64,000 nt of DNA from Oscillospiraceae bacterium (GTDB lineage Bacteria > Bacillota > Clostridia > Oscillospirales > Ruminococcaceae): NCBI GenBank assembly GCA_017887325.1, contig JAGHIE010000003.1:52034-116033 (forward strand), written 5' to 3'. The position numbers and the translations under genes were made by a program. Positions 42,133 through 51,466 of this stretch are shown here, in pieces; within the stretch, counting starts at the first letter, position 1; each line of letters opens with the position of its first letter. Below the pieces are notes generated by a model. That model did not search any database, was not told the DNA's origin, and saw only the letters and a program-made list of their open reading frames with translations.

Positions 42133-45064
42133 TTTGTTTACCTCGTTCTTCCATTGCTGCTAATAAACTTCTCATTCTAATTTTTACTGTTCCTAAGTTA
42201 TTAATCTCATCTATTTTTAAACCTGTGTAAAGTTTTCCACCATTTACTAGTATATCTTTTACTTCGTCAGATGTAACAGCATCTAATCCACAACCAAATG
42301 ATATTAATTGAACTAGTTCTGTATTTTCCATATTAATAACTTTTTTAGCTGCTTGATACATACGGCTATGGTATGTCCATTGGTTTAAAACTCCGATATT
42401 TTTAACATCTTCATCGTGACAATCTAAGCAATCTTCACTCAAAATAACAAAACCTAAAGATGAAATCATTTTATCTATACCATGATTTAATTCAGGGTCA
42501 ACATGGTATGGTCTTCCTGATAAAACAACACTCTTAACATTGTTGTCTTTAGCATATTTTATTGCTTTTTTACCAGCATTGATTATATTTGTTCTATAGT
42601 TATTTTGCTCTTCTTGTGCTGATTTTAAAGCTTTTAATATATCTTTCTTAGTCAATTTACTATCAAGTTTACTCAACATTTGTAGTAATTGATTTGCTAG
42701 ATTCTTAAAGTTGTTTATATCTACAAATCCATTTAAATAAGTAATTTTTTCAACATCTTTGACATTAGCACCTATAAGTTCTGGATAATAAGCAACAACT
42801 GGACAATGATAATTGTTGTTTGATTTTCCTTCATCTTTGTTGTAACTCATACAAGGATAGAAAATTGCGTCAACTTTATCGTCTTCTATTAATTTAATTA
42901 TATGGCCATGAACTAACTTAGCTCCATAACACACTGTATCAGAAGGTATTGTGTGTTGTCCTTTTCTGTATATTTCTCTATTTGAAAAACCAGAAACTTT
43001 TACAGAAAATCCTAAATTATCAAAAAGTGTAACCCAAAAAGGAAGATTATCATAAAAATTCAATACTAAAGGGATACCTATTGTTACATTGCTATTTTTT
43101 CTAATAAAATATTTTGATAAATAATCTTGTTTGATATTGTATACATTTGGTAAATCTTCTTGTTTTTGTTTTCCTGTAGGTCTTGAGCATCTATTTCCTG
43201 ATATGTATCTACCATTATTAGAAAATTTATTAATTGTTAAAGCACAGTGATTTTGGCAATAATTACATCTTACATGTGTTGATGTATGTGTAAAGTTTTC
43301 TAATTCTTCTTTACTATATATACTACTTTTTTCACCATGTCTTTGTAGACCCATTAAAGCACAGCCAAATGCTCCCATTAATCCTGCTATTGATGGTCTT
43401 ATTACATTTGCACCCAAAAGTTGTTCAAACGCTCTAAGAACAGCATCATTTGTAAATGTACCACCCTGAACAACTATTTTTTCTCCTATTTGTTTAGCAT
43501 CATTAACTCTAAGCACTTTAAATAAAGCATTTTTTACAACACTTATTGCAAGACCAGCAGAAATATCTTGTATTGATGCACCATTCTTTTGTGCTTGTTT
43601 AACTGATGAATTCATAAATACAGTACATCTTGAACCTAAGTCAACTGGACTTTCAGCAAACAATGCAATTTTTTCAAATTCCTCAACAGTATGTCCCATT
43701 GATTTTGCGAATGATTGCAAGAAAGAACCACAACCAGAAGAACATGCTTCATTCAATGTAATGCTGTCAACATTACCATTCTTAATACCAAAACATTTCA
43801 TATCTTGTCCACCGATATCTATTATAAAATCAACATCAGGTTCGAAGAATTTTGCTCCAGTATAGTGTGCCATAGTTTCAACTACACCATAATCTACATT
43901 AAATGCATTTTTAATAAGTTCTTCCCCATATCCTGTTACAACAGAATACATAACTTCTACATTAGGACAACTATTATAAAAATCTATCAATTGATTTCTT
44001 ACTGTTTCTACAGGATTTCCTTTGTTTGGTGCATACGCTGTAAATATTATTTCGCTATCTTGGTTTATAGCAACAGTTTTAGTTGTTGTACTACCTGCAT
44101 CTATTCCAATATATGCACATTTAGTATTTTGCAAGTTTTTATCATAATTTACATCTGCTCTATTATGTCTTTGTATAAACAAGTCATATTCTTGTTCATT
44201 TTTAAATAAAGGCAAACATACACTTGCTAATTTCTTCATATTTCCTTTAGCTTTTTCTATTCTATCTAAAAGTTCGCTTATTAAAACTGTTGTGTCAGTT
44301 TTAGAAGCATAAAAAGCTGTACCAAAAGCTACAAAATACTCTGCATCTTCTATAAAAATAGGTTTAATTTCTGGTAGTTGACTTAAAAAAGCATTTCTTA
44401 ATCCTTGACAGAATGTAAGTGGACCTCCCAAAAACATTACATTACCTTCTATTGGGTGTCCACCTGCTAAACCACCAATTGTTTGCTCTGCAACTGCATT
44501 ATAAACACTTGCTGCTATATTTTCTTTTGACGCACCTTGGTTCAATAATGGTTGAATATCACTTTTTGCAAACACTCCACATCTTGAAGCAATAGGATAA
44601 ACAGCATTAGCATTTAAGCTTAAAGCGTCCATTTCTGCAGGAGTAACATTTAGTAATGTCGCCATTTGGTCTATAAACGCACCTGTACCACCAGCACAAG
44701 TACCATTCATTTTTTCTTCTGTATTAACTCCAAAGAAAACAATTTTTGCATCTTCCCCACCAAGTTCTATAACAACATCTACTTGAGGATAATATTTATC
44801 CACATATAAAGATGTTGCAAAAACTTCTTGAACAAAAGGTACATTAGTAGTATTTGCTAATTCCATACCACCAGAGCCTGTAATTGCTACCTTAATTTCT
44901 TTATCGCCATATTTTTCTAAAATAATATTTAATTCTTTTTGAACTGTTTGCAATGTTTTTGAAAAGTGTCTTTGATATGACTTATATAAAACTTGCTTTT
45001 GTTCGTCAAATAAAACTAATTTTACTGTTGTTGATCCAATATCAATCCCTAAATAGCAACTCAT
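42122..45064 (-). CDS. Acyl-CoA dehydratase activase, BcrA/BadF/BzdG/HgdC type (tandem ATPase domains)
   Basis: 980 residues. Two ASKHA-fold ATPase domains open GIDIGSTTVKLVLF (about 5) and GIDAGSTTTKTVAI (about 320). Each has cluster cysteines, in NGTCAGGTGAFID/IASRCGVFAKSD and NEACSSGCGSFLQ/GSRCTVFMNSS. A third region (from about 600) has CNYCQNHCALTIN and GRPYHVDPELNHG, as in DUF2229 proteins. HgdC-like activases inject one electron per ATP cycle into a dehydratase. The stop is TAG. It is the first gene of a two-gene unit. Confidence 0.88.
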   Translation of the reverse strand: MSCYLGIDIGSTTVKLVLFDEQKQVLYKSYQRHFSKTLQTVQKELNIILEKYGDKEIKVAITGSGGMELANTTNVPFVQEVFATSLYVDKYYPQVDVVIELGGEDAKIVFFGVNTEEKMNGTCAGGTGAFIDQMATLLNVTPAEMDALSLNANAVYPIASRCGVFAKSDIQPLLNQGASKENIAASVYNAVAEQTIGGLAGGHPIEGNVMFLGGPLTFCQGLRNAFLSQLPEIKPIFIEDAEYFVAFGTAFYASKTDTTVLISELLDRIEKAKGNMKKLASVCLPLFKNEQEYDLFIQRHNRADVNYDKNLQNTKCAYIGIDAGSTTTKTVAINQDSEIIFTAYAPNKGNPVETVRNQLIDFYNSCPNVEVMYSVVTGYGEELIKNAFNVDYGVVETMAHYTGAKFFEPDVDFIIDIGGQDMKCFGIKNGNVDSITLNEACSSGCGSFLQSFAKSMGHTVEEFEKIALFAESPVDLGSRCTVFMNSSVKQAQKNGASIQDISAGLAISVVKNALFKVLRVNDAKQIGEKIVVQGGTFTNDAVLRAFEQLLGANVIRPSIAGLMGAFGCALMGLQRHGEKSSIYSKEELENFTHTSTHVRCNYCQNHCALTINKFSNNGRYISGNRCSRPTGKQKQEDLPNVYNIKQDYLSKYFIRKNSNVTIGIPLVLNFYDNLPFWVTLFDNLGFSVKVSGFSNREIYRKGQHTIPSDTVCYGAKLVHGHIIKLIEDDKVDAIFYPCMSYNKDEGKSNNNYHCPVVAYYPELIGANVKDVEKITYLNGFVDINNFKNLANQLLQMLSKLDSKLTKKDILKALKSAQEEQNNYRTNIINAGKKAIKYAKDNNVKSVVLSGRPYHVDPELNHGIDKMISSLGFVILSEDCLDCHDEDVKNIGVLNQWTYHSRMYQAAKKVINMENTELVQLISFGCGLDAVTSDEVKDILVNGGKLYTGLKIDEINNLGTVKIRMRSLLAAMEERGKQNEK

Positions 45065-45194
45065 TTTCTATTTGTACACCTTCTTTTTATTTATTACTAT
45101 GAATATTATACTTCCTTAATATTTATCATCACTAACATTTAATTATATATTTTATTTTTTTATTTGTCAATTAATTATACAAATTATGTATAAT

Positions 45195-45231
45195 TAAAGA
45201 GCAATCACAAATAGTGATTACTCTTTAATTC
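45195..45231 (-). terminator. Second hairpin downstream of ssrA
   Basis: An AAAGAG-N-AATCAC/GTGATT-N-CTCTTT stem with a short loop. It lies beyond the first ssrA terminator and may be a back-up terminator. Confidence 0.6.
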
Positions 45232-45254
45232 CTTTATAAGTTTTAGAGTTTTTA

Positions 45255-45292
45255 AAAAAGTCCCGAACACAAATTTGTGTCGAGACTTAATA
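45255..45292 (-). terminator. Terminator of ssrA
   Basis: An imperfect stem of about 14 bp (AGTCTCGACACA pairing with TGTGTTCGGGACT, with one bulge) and a T-run on the minus strand, starting two bases after the tmRNA CCA. Confidence 0.8.
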
Positions 45293-45293
45293 T

Positions 45294-45656
45294 TGGTGGA
45301 GGCGAGGGGAGTCGAACCCCTGTCCGAAAATCTTTCCCCACAGCTTTCTACGAGTGTATTTATTTTCTAAATATCTCCTAATACCTCAGAAAATAACAAA
45401 TGTGGTATTAAGATAATCCCAATTAAACCTTAAATAAGTCGAGATACCCCTATAAAAAGTTCACCACTAAAATTGACGATTAAGCTAAAGCGTGGTAATT
45501 TAACTTAATCGGACAGCAAATAAATTATGCTGCGCAAAGTTGTGTTCTAAAATTATTATTTTTAGCGTTTATATTTAATTGCGACTTTTAAAGTGTTTTC
45601 GCCCACACTACTCGCTTACCATGGTTCCAAATCCCCGTCGAAACCTTTACGCCCCC
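45294..45656 (-). ncRNA. ssrA: Transfer-messenger RNA (tmRNA)
   Basis: One-piece tmRNA of 363 nt. The 5' end GGGGGCG pairs with CGCCTCC followed by A-CCA. The T-arm GGGGTTCGACTCCCC is intact. The tag reading frame starts at GCT 45566 and ends with TAA at 45525-45527, encoding AKNNNFRTQLCAA (the charged Ala precedes it). The tag ends in Cys-Ala-Ala rather than the common Leu-Ala-Ala. The 5' end lies one base after the smpB stop codon, so both are probably cut from one transcript. Confidence 0.97.
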
Positions 45657-45657
45657 A

Positions 45658-46125
45658 TTAATATCTATTTTGTTGCTTTATTGCTCTATCAATTTCACGT
45701 TTAGCATCACGTTTAGCAATGTCGTCTCTCTTATCATGTAATTTTTTACCTTTACAAAGTCCAATTTGAACTTTAACTCTTGAGCCTTTAAAATACATAG
45801 AAATAGGAATTAAGGTATAGCTATCTTGTTTAACAAGACCTAGCAATCTCATTATTTCTTTTTTATGAAGTAATAATTTTCTTACTCTAAATGGGTCTTT
45901 GTTAAAAATATTACCTTTTTCATAAGGACTGATGTGCATACCTTTAACAAACATTTCCCCATTATCAATACTACACCAGCTGTCTTTTAAATTGACTCCA
46001 CCTTGTCTTATAGATTTAACTTCTGTACCGACAAGTTCTATACCAGCTTCAAATGATTCTATAATAAAATAATCATGTTTAGCTTTTTTATTCATAGATA
46101 TTGTTTTTGTACTGATATTTGCCAA
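45658..46125 (-). CDS. smpB: SsrA-binding protein SmpB
   Basis: Partner of tmRNA in ribosome rescue, 155 residues. Signatures are [27 protein letters not shown] and a basic C-terminal tail after KLHDKRD. I chose TTG 46125 as start because a perfect AGGAGG lies 9 nt upstream. Readings that start further upstream would translate through that site, and no in-frame ATG before the conserved region has one. It follows recR on the minus strand and abuts ssrA. Confidence 0.95.
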   Translation of the reverse strand: MANISTKTISMNKKAKHDYFIIESFEAGIELVGTEVKSIRQGGVNLKDSWCSIDNGEMFVKGMHISPYEKGNIFNKDPFRVRKLLLHKKEIMRLLGLVKQDSYTLIPISMYFKGSRVKVQIGLCKGKKLHDKRDDIAKRDAKREIDRAIKQQNRY

Positions 46126-46184
46126 CTTAAAACACCTCCTAATGATAGTATTATACCACATACTTATTAATTTTTCATGTCGAA

Positions 46185-46787
46185 TTATAAGCTACTTCTA
46201 TTTTCTAAAGCTTTAAACAGAGTCACTTCGTCTGTGTATTCCAAACTAGAACCAATAGGTATACCAAATGCAAGTCTTGAAACTTTTATTCCTAACGGTT
46301 TTATAAGCCTTGATAAATATACTGCTGTTGCTTCGCCTTGAACAGTTGGGTCAGTAGCAATTATTACTTCTTTTACTTCTCCATCAGACAATCTTGTTAG
46401 CAACTCTTTTATAAACAATTCTTCAGGACCTTTTCCGTCTATCGGAGAAATAAGTCCATGCAATACATGGTATAATCCATTATATTTTCCAGTTCTTTCA
46501 AATGCTGCTACATCTCTAGGATCTTCTACAACACATATAGTTGTTCTATCCCTAGACATATCATCACATATATCACAAACTTTTTTATCTGTAAAATTTT
46601 TACACACATCGCAATTTTTAATTTTACTATGAGCTTGTAAAATCGCATCACTAAACTCTTTAGCTTCACTATCAGATAAAGTCAAAACGTGAAAAGCTAG
46701 TCTTTGAGCTGTTTTTTTCCCTATTCCTGGTAATGCAGCAAATTGTTCTATTAACTTTGTGAGTGGTAATGGGTTATAATAATTCAT
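46185..46787 (-). CDS. recR: Recombination mediator RecR
   Basis: Works with RecF/RecO to load RecA at single-stranded gaps. It has 200 residues. A helix-hairpin-helix ([20 protein letters not shown]), a zinc finger ([16 protein letters not shown] at about 58-73) and a Toprim domain ([29 protein letters not shown]) are seen in order. It sits in the conserved dnaX-ybaB-recR order. Confidence 0.97.
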   Translation of the reverse strand: MNYYNPLPLTKLIEQFAALPGIGKKTAQRLAFHVLTLSDSEAKEFSDAILQAHSKIKNCDVCKNFTDKKVCDICDDMSRDRTTICVVEDPRDVAAFERTGKYNGLYHVLHGLISPIDGKGPEELFIKELLTRLSDGEVKEVIIATDPTVQGEATAVYLSRLIKPLGIKVSRLAFGIPIGSSLEYTDEVTLFKALENRSSL

Positions 46788-46827
46788 AAAAAATCTCCAA
46801 TTGCGATATGTATTAAATTTAGTTTAA

Positions 46828-47169
46828 TTAGAATAAACCTGGTACATTAAATCCGCCTGTAATAGCTTCCATTTCTGTATTTGTTTTTTCTTCGATGTTT
46901 CTTAAACATTCATTTACAGCACTAATTACTAAGTCTTGTAACATTTCAACATCTTCTGGATCTACAACATCTGGTTTAATATTTAAAGAAACGATTTCTT
47001 TTTTACCATTCATTGTTACTTCTACAGCGCCACCGCCTGAAGCTGTTTTAAATTCTGTTGCTTCTAATTCTTCTTGTTTTGCAGCCATATCTTCTTGCAT
47101 TTTTTGAGCTTTTTTAATCATAGCTTGCATATTTTGTTGTCCGCCCATTTGTGGAATTCTTGCTTTCAT
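46828..47169 (-). CDS. ybaB: YbaB/EbfC-family nucleoid-associated protein
   Basis: 113 residues. The N-terminus is Met/Gln-rich with a coiled segment (MIKKAQKMQEDMAAKQEELE). The conserved core is GGGAVEVTMNGKKEIVSLNI, followed by DPEDVEMLQDLVISAVNEC. It binds DNA as a dimer in relatives. It lies between dnaX and recR, as in Bacillus (yaaK). Confidence 0.93.
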   Translation of the reverse strand: MKARIPQMGGQQNMQAMIKKAQKMQEDMAAKQEELEATEFKTASGGGAVEVTMNGKKEIVSLNIKPDVVDPEDVEMLQDLVISAVNECLRNIEEKTNTEMEAITGGFNVPGLF

Positions 47170-47241
47170 AATAAATACCTACCTTTTTTATTCTTTTGTT
47201 TATTATTTTCAAATTTATAAATATGCCAAGTTTACCTCAGC

Positions 47242-48879
47242 TTATTTTTCATCTATTTCAATACCCATATTTTGAGCATTTAATAACATTTCATCTAAAA
47301 TATCTTTTTTATCATCTGTTGGTTTAGACGCTTTTTTAATTTTCAACTTATAGTTTTTACCAGTTTTTTGATAAATTGCTTCTTTAAGTTTTTTAGTAAA
47401 ATTATCTTTTTTAATAATAGCTGTAAACATTTCACTATTTGAAGAAATAAATAAGCTATCTCCTCCAACAAATGCAGTTGACTCTCTTAAAACCATCGCA
47501 ACCATTTGGTCTGTAGTTGTAAGCATTTTAATAATCTCAGGCCAAACATCTAACGGCTTAATTTCAATATCTTGCTGTACAGGTTGTTGCTCTTTAGCAC
47601 TAACTGATACAGCTTTTGGTTGTGGTTTTGATACTTCTACATTTTTTGATAAAACTTGTTTTTCTTCTTTAACATTTGTTGTTAATTCATTTCTAGTATT
47701 GTTATTAACTTCTGAATTACCATTTACTACAATACCATTTTTTATAGAAATTTCAAGTCTTTCAATTCTATCCAATAAAGATTCTATCGTATTATCCATA
47801 TCAGCAGAACACAACTTGATTAATGCCATTTCTAAAGATAATCTCTTATCAAAATTTCTTCCTATTTTATCCAAACAATCTTGTAAAACTGTTAAATATC
47901 TCATTATTGAAGTCATAGGAATATTTTGAGCTTGTATTTTCATTTTATCTAACTCATCTGGTAAACATTTAACCAAATTTTCAGGTTTATCAGAACTTTT
48001 AACAATCATTAAATTTCGATAATGCTCTATAAGTTCACTTACAAACCTTTGCAAATCTTTTGATTGTTGGTAAAGCTTGTCTACACAAGCAATTGCATTA
48101 GATGCATTTTTTTGCTCTATCATATCAACAACATCAAAAAGATAATCTCTCAACACAAGTCCAGTTGCTTTAGAAACTATGTCTATATCAACATTTTCGG
48201 AATATGCGATACATTGGTCTAATATTGACAAAGCATCTCTCATGCCTCCATCTGCAAGTCTAGCGATTAAAAATGCTGCATCTTCTTGCAAATCAAAACT
48301 TTCATTTTGTGATATATATAGTAGCCTTTGTGCTATTTGCTCTGTTTTAATCCTTGTAAAATCAAATCTCTGACATCTAGATAAAACAGTTGCTGGAACT
48401 TTATGCACCTCGGTAGTTGCTAAAATAAATTTAACATGTTCTGGTGGTTCTTCCATAATCTTTAGCAACGCATTAAATGCACTGACACTAAGCATATGAG
48501 TTTCGTCTATTATATAAACTCTATACTTGCATTGAGCAGGGGTATAATTTGCCTCATCTCTTAAAATCCTAACATCATCAACACCATTATTACTTGCAGC
48601 ATCTATTTCTAAAACATCTAATGTTGTTCCTTCTAATATGCTTTTACAATTAGCACACTCCATACAAGGATTGCCGTCTTGCAAATTCAAGCAGTTTACA
48701 GCCATTGATAAAATCTTAGAACAAGTTGTTTTACCAGTTCCTCTTGAACCAGTAAATAAATAAGCATGTGCTGTTTTATTTGATATAACTTCATTTTTTA
48801 GTGTTTTTGTTATGTGCTCTTGTCCTATAACATCATCAAAAGTTCTAGGACGCCATTTTCTATATAAAGCTAAATACAC
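47242..48879 (-). CDS. dnaX: DNA polymerase III subunits gamma/tau
   Basis: Clamp-loader ATPase, 545 residues. Walker A TGSRGTGKTTCSKIL at about 44-58, a zinc module (CMECANCKSI after CLN), DEXX-type VYIIDETHMLS and sensor motif ATTEVHKVPATVLSRCQRF are in order. A Lys/Gln/Val-rich linker (about 385-430) leads to the tau C-terminal domain. It is directly downstream of the SRP RNA gene and upstream of ybaB-recR, the classic Firmicute arrangement. Confidence 0.96.
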   Translation of the reverse strand: MYLALYRKWRPRTFDDVIGQEHITKTLKNEVISNKTAHAYLFTGSRGTGKTTCSKILSMAVNCLNLQDGNPCMECANCKSILEGTTLDVLEIDAASNNGVDDVRILRDEANYTPAQCKYRVYIIDETHMLSVSAFNALLKIMEEPPEHVKFILATTEVHKVPATVLSRCQRFDFTRIKTEQIAQRLLYISQNESFDLQEDAAFLIARLADGGMRDALSILDQCIAYSENVDIDIVSKATGLVLRDYLFDVVDMIEQKNASNAIACVDKLYQQSKDLQRFVSELIEHYRNLMIVKSSDKPENLVKCLPDELDKMKIQAQNIPMTSIMRYLTVLQDCLDKIGRNFDKRLSLEMALIKLCSADMDNTIESLLDRIERLEISIKNGIVVNGNSEVNNNTRNELTTNVKEEKQVLSKNVEVSKPQPKAVSVSAKEQQPVQQDIEIKPLDVWPEIIKMLTTTDQMVAMVLRESTAFVGGDSLFISSNSEMFTAIIKKDNFTKKLKEAIYQKTGKNYKLKIKKASKPTDDKKDILDEMLLNAQNMGIEIDEK

Positions 48880-48938
48880 AACTACTCACACCCTTACAAA
48901 TTTTATGTCATCATATCAAAAAAGGCAGGAAATCTATA

Positions 48939-49068
48939 CTCCCTAACATACGGACAACAAGGCTTGACTGCGGCACACGAAATCATTACTTAATGCTGCT
49001 CGGTTCCCCGCCTGACATGGTTCATAATGCTTTCATTGCACAGGACCCGATTATCCGTATGTTAGATA
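48939..49068 (-). ncRNA. ffs: Signal recognition particle RNA (short bacterial type)
   Basis: The minus strand carries the SRP domain IV apical sequence ACCATGTCAGG...GGAACCGAGCAGCA and flanking helix strands GCATTATGA/AAGTAATG. The ends pair through CTAACATACGGA and TCCGTATGTTAG. The RNA is about 130 nt, so there seems to be no Alu domain, unlike the roughly 270-nt Bacillus scRNA; exact ends are approximate and the terminal helix may extend some 15 nt further. It lies just upstream of dnaX. Confidence 0.88.
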
Positions 49069-49169
49069 GTACACATTATTCCTACCCAACTCTGATTCAT
49101 AGCTTTATTATTATACACTATTATAAAAAAAATTACAACACATTTTATAATATTTTTATTTATTTTTTT

Positions 49170-49206
49170 AAAGAAAAGGATAGCTATTTTAGCTATCCTT
49201 TATACT
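49170..49206 (-). terminator. Terminator of the foldase lipoprotein gene
   Basis: Perfect 12-bp stem (49175-49186 and 49190-49201) with a TTT loop and TTTTCTTT on the minus strand. Confidence 0.82.
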
Positions 49207-49219
49207 TTAATTGCTTATC

Positions 49220-50200
49220 TTATTTTAATAAAATATCTTGAATTTTTTCAAACATGATTACTTCTTCAATATAGTCATGTGAATATTCTTTTTCTAAGTC
49301 TTTAACGCTTTCTACGCCAGCTTGTTCTGCATACTCTTTTCCTTTTTCTTGGTATTCTTCGTCACTTACTTTTATACCTTCTTTTTCGCAAATAGCTCTT
49401 ACTAAAGCTGTTTGTTTTGCTAAACTTTCTGCTTGCATAGCTATTTGTTCTTCAAATTGTTCTAAAGTATAACCATATTGACTAGCGTAATCCTCTAAGC
49501 TTATATCATTAGCTTTTGCTGTTTCTTCATGGCCTTTTTTAAGTTCTTTTTCTTGTTGTTCAACATATCCTTTTGGGAATTCGATTTGTGAATTATTTAA
49601 AATATCTTGCCAATCTAATGTTAACTCAAGTTTTTTCTTAACTTCTGCTTTATATTCATCAACAGTTTTTGATGTTTGTGAAACACTTTGTACAAACTCA
49701 TCATTTAATTCTGCTGGTTTAGTTTCTTTTATAGAATTTACTTTTACAGTAAACACTACAGCTTTACCTGCTAAATCTGCATTTCCATAATTTTCTGGGA
49801 ATGTTAAGTTTAAATCTCTTGTTTCACCTATATTTGCACCAATAAGTCCATCTTCAAATCCATCAATAAAGCTATTAGAACCTATTTTTAAATCATAACC
49901 TTGAGCTGTTCCACCTTCAAATGCAACTCCGTCTTTTTTACCTTCATAGTCAATATTTACTGTGTCACCTTCTTGTACAGCTCTACCAGTAACTTCTTGT
50001 AATGTTCCTTTGCTTTGTAAAACAGATTGTATTTCTTTTTCAACTTGTTCATCTGTTGGTTTTTCAATACTATTATAATCTACTAAAGTAACATATTTTG
50101 ACCATTTTATATCTGATGCTTCTTTAACATTATTAGAACATGCAACCATACTTACTGATAACATTGATGCTAATAATACAGCTAATATTCTTTTTTTCAT
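49220..50200 (-). CDS. Trigger-factor-like FKBP peptidyl-prolyl isomerase lipoprotein
   Basis: 326 residues. A lipoprotein signal (hydrophobic 4-18, lipobox with Cys21 in MVACS) is followed by an FKBP domain (GDTVNIDYEGKKDGVAFEGG, IDGFEDGLIGANIGE, ENYGNADLAGK, about 95-190). A helical region resembling the trigger-factor C-terminal chaperone domain runs from about 195 to 326. It lacks the N-terminal ribosome-binding domain. It is therefore predicted to act outside the membrane on exported proteins, like PrsA, not on the ribosome. Confidence 0.88.
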   Translation of the reverse strand: MKKRILAVLLASMLSVSMVACSNNVKEASDIKWSKYVTLVDYNSIEKPTDEQVEKEIQSVLQSKGTLQEVTGRAVQEGDTVNIDYEGKKDGVAFEGGTAQGYDLKIGSNSFIDGFEDGLIGANIGETRDLNLTFPENYGNADLAGKAVVFTVKVNSIKETKPAELNDEFVQSVSQTSKTVDEYKAEVKKKLELTLDWQDILNNSQIEFPKGYVEQQEKELKKGHEETAKANDISLEDYASQYGYTLEQFEEQIAMQAESLAKQTALVRAICEKEGIKVSDEEYQEKGKEYAEQAGVESVKDLEKEYSHDYIEEVIMFEKIQDILLK

Positions 50201-50355
50201 CTAACTTTAACCTCTCATTATTTTAAATTTATCATACGACTTAATTCATAATACACTAAGATAGGTTTTTAGTCAATTAAAATTTGCTTTTTTAATCAAT
50301 AACGCATAACTTTGTGTAATAAAACTAGTAAATAAATCTAAAATAATAATCAATT

Positions 50356-51315
50356 TTAGTTTGTTTGTAAATCTAGACTTTCATAGCATTCTTTTAAAGT
50401 ATTGCATGAATTTTTGAATTTTTGTGTTTCTTCTTCGTTTAATGGTAGAGTAATAACTTTTTGTACACCATTTCTATTTAAGATACAAGGTACGCCTATG
50501 AATACTCCTCTTTCGCCATATTCGCCTCTTAACATTGCTGAAACAGTTAAAACGCTGTGTTCGTCACCTAATATAGCTTTTGTAATTCTAACCATTGCCA
50601 TACCAATACCATAGTATGTTGCATTTTTAGCTTTAATTATTTGTTGTGCTGCTCCTCTAACTTCGTCACCTATTTTTTCCATTTCTTCACAAGTTAACTC
50701 ACCATTAGATTCGTTACAAATATCAATAACTGGTTTAGTTGCAAGCATTGCTTGTGACCAAGGAACAAATTCACTATCACCATGTTCACCCATTACATAT
50801 GCGTGCATATTTCTAGGGTCTACATCAAAATATTCACCTAATAAATATCTAAGTCTTGCTGTATCTAAAGCTGTACCTGTTCCAACAACTCTCTTAGGAT
50901 TAAATCCTGATAACTCACAAGTAATTTGTGTCATAATATCAACTGGGTTTGTTGCTACTAAGAAAATTCCATTAAAACCAGATTCTGTTACAGGGTTTAT
51001 TATAGATCTGAAAACTTCTGCATTTCTTTGTAATAAATCAAGTCTTGATTCACCTGGTTTTTGAGCTACACCTGCACAAATTGTTACTATATCTGCATTA
51101 GAACAATCTTTATATGTTCCAGCATATATTTTCATATTTGAACCTGAGAAAGCAAGACCATGATTTAAATCCATTGCCTCACCTTGTGCTCTTTCTTTGT
51201 TTATATCTATTAAAACTAACTCATCACAAGCATTTTGATTTAATAGAGCATATGCATAACTCATACCAACCATACCTGTACCTATTAATACTACTTTTCT
51301 GCTATCTTTTCTCAT
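50356..51315 (-). CDS. ldh: L-lactate dehydrogenase
   Basis: NADH-dependent reduction of pyruvate to lactate. It has 319 residues. The Rossmann motif is VVLIGTGMVGMSYAYAL, substrate-binding Arg in the GESRLDLLQRN loop, GTALDTARLRYLLG, and the catalytic histidine in VMGEHGDSEFVPWS. The GESR loop fits LDH rather than malate dehydrogenase. Start ATG 51315 follows a GGAGGG site. The promoter at 51392-51419 contains a perfect palindrome, suggesting repression. Confidence 0.95.
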   Translation of the reverse strand: MRKDSRKVVLIGTGMVGMSYAYALLNQNACDELVLIDINKERAQGEAMDLNHGLAFSGSNMKIYAGTYKDCSNADIVTICAGVAQKPGESRLDLLQRNAEVFRSIINPVTESGFNGIFLVATNPVDIMTQITCELSGFNPKRVVGTGTALDTARLRYLLGEYFDVDPRNMHAYVMGEHGDSEFVPWSQAMLATKPVIDICNESNGELTCEEMEKIGDEVRGAAQQIIKAKNATYYGIGMAMVRITKAILGDEHSVLTVSAMLRGEYGERGVFIGVPCILNRNGVQKVITLPLNEEETQKFKNSCNTLKECYESLDLQTN

Positions 51316-51391
51316 AAAAATTCCCTCCAATAATTTTATTATTTGCTATATAAAAATTTATATTCAAATTTAATTTTAATCTTATAATATA

Positions 51392-51419
51392 ATTATACCA
51401 TATTGGTATAATTTGTCAA
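51392..51419 (-). promoter_or_regulatory. ldh promoter with overlapping palindromic operator
   Basis: On the minus strand TTGACA (51414-51419) and TATAAT (51392-51397) are spaced by 16 bp with a TGG extension. A perfect inverted repeat ATTATACC-N5-GGTATAAT (51392-51412) covers the spacer and the -10, so a bound dimer would block polymerase. Confidence 0.78.
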
Positions 51420-51425
51420 TATGCT

Positions 51426-51458
51426 AAAAACTGCTGTCTAAAAGACAACAGTTTTTCC
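51426..51458 (-). terminator. Terminator of the DUF308 gene
   Basis: AAAAACTG-N-TGTCT/AGACA-ACAGTTTTT stem with a short A loop and a T-run on the minus strand. Confidence 0.8.
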
Positions 51459-51466
51459 GATAATTT

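Noticed and set aside
43715..44209. Plus-strand reading frame of 164 codons, rich in Ile, Cys and Tyr
   Set aside because: It is a shadow inside the activase gene, with composition expected from reading that gene backwards.
45294..45656. Two-piece (permuted) tmRNA
   Set aside because: 5' and 3' acceptor ends pair and lie at the outer ends of one continuous RNA in standard order.
48993..49241. Plus-strand reading frame of 82 codons
   Set aside because: It is antisense to the SRP RNA gene and has no ribosome site.
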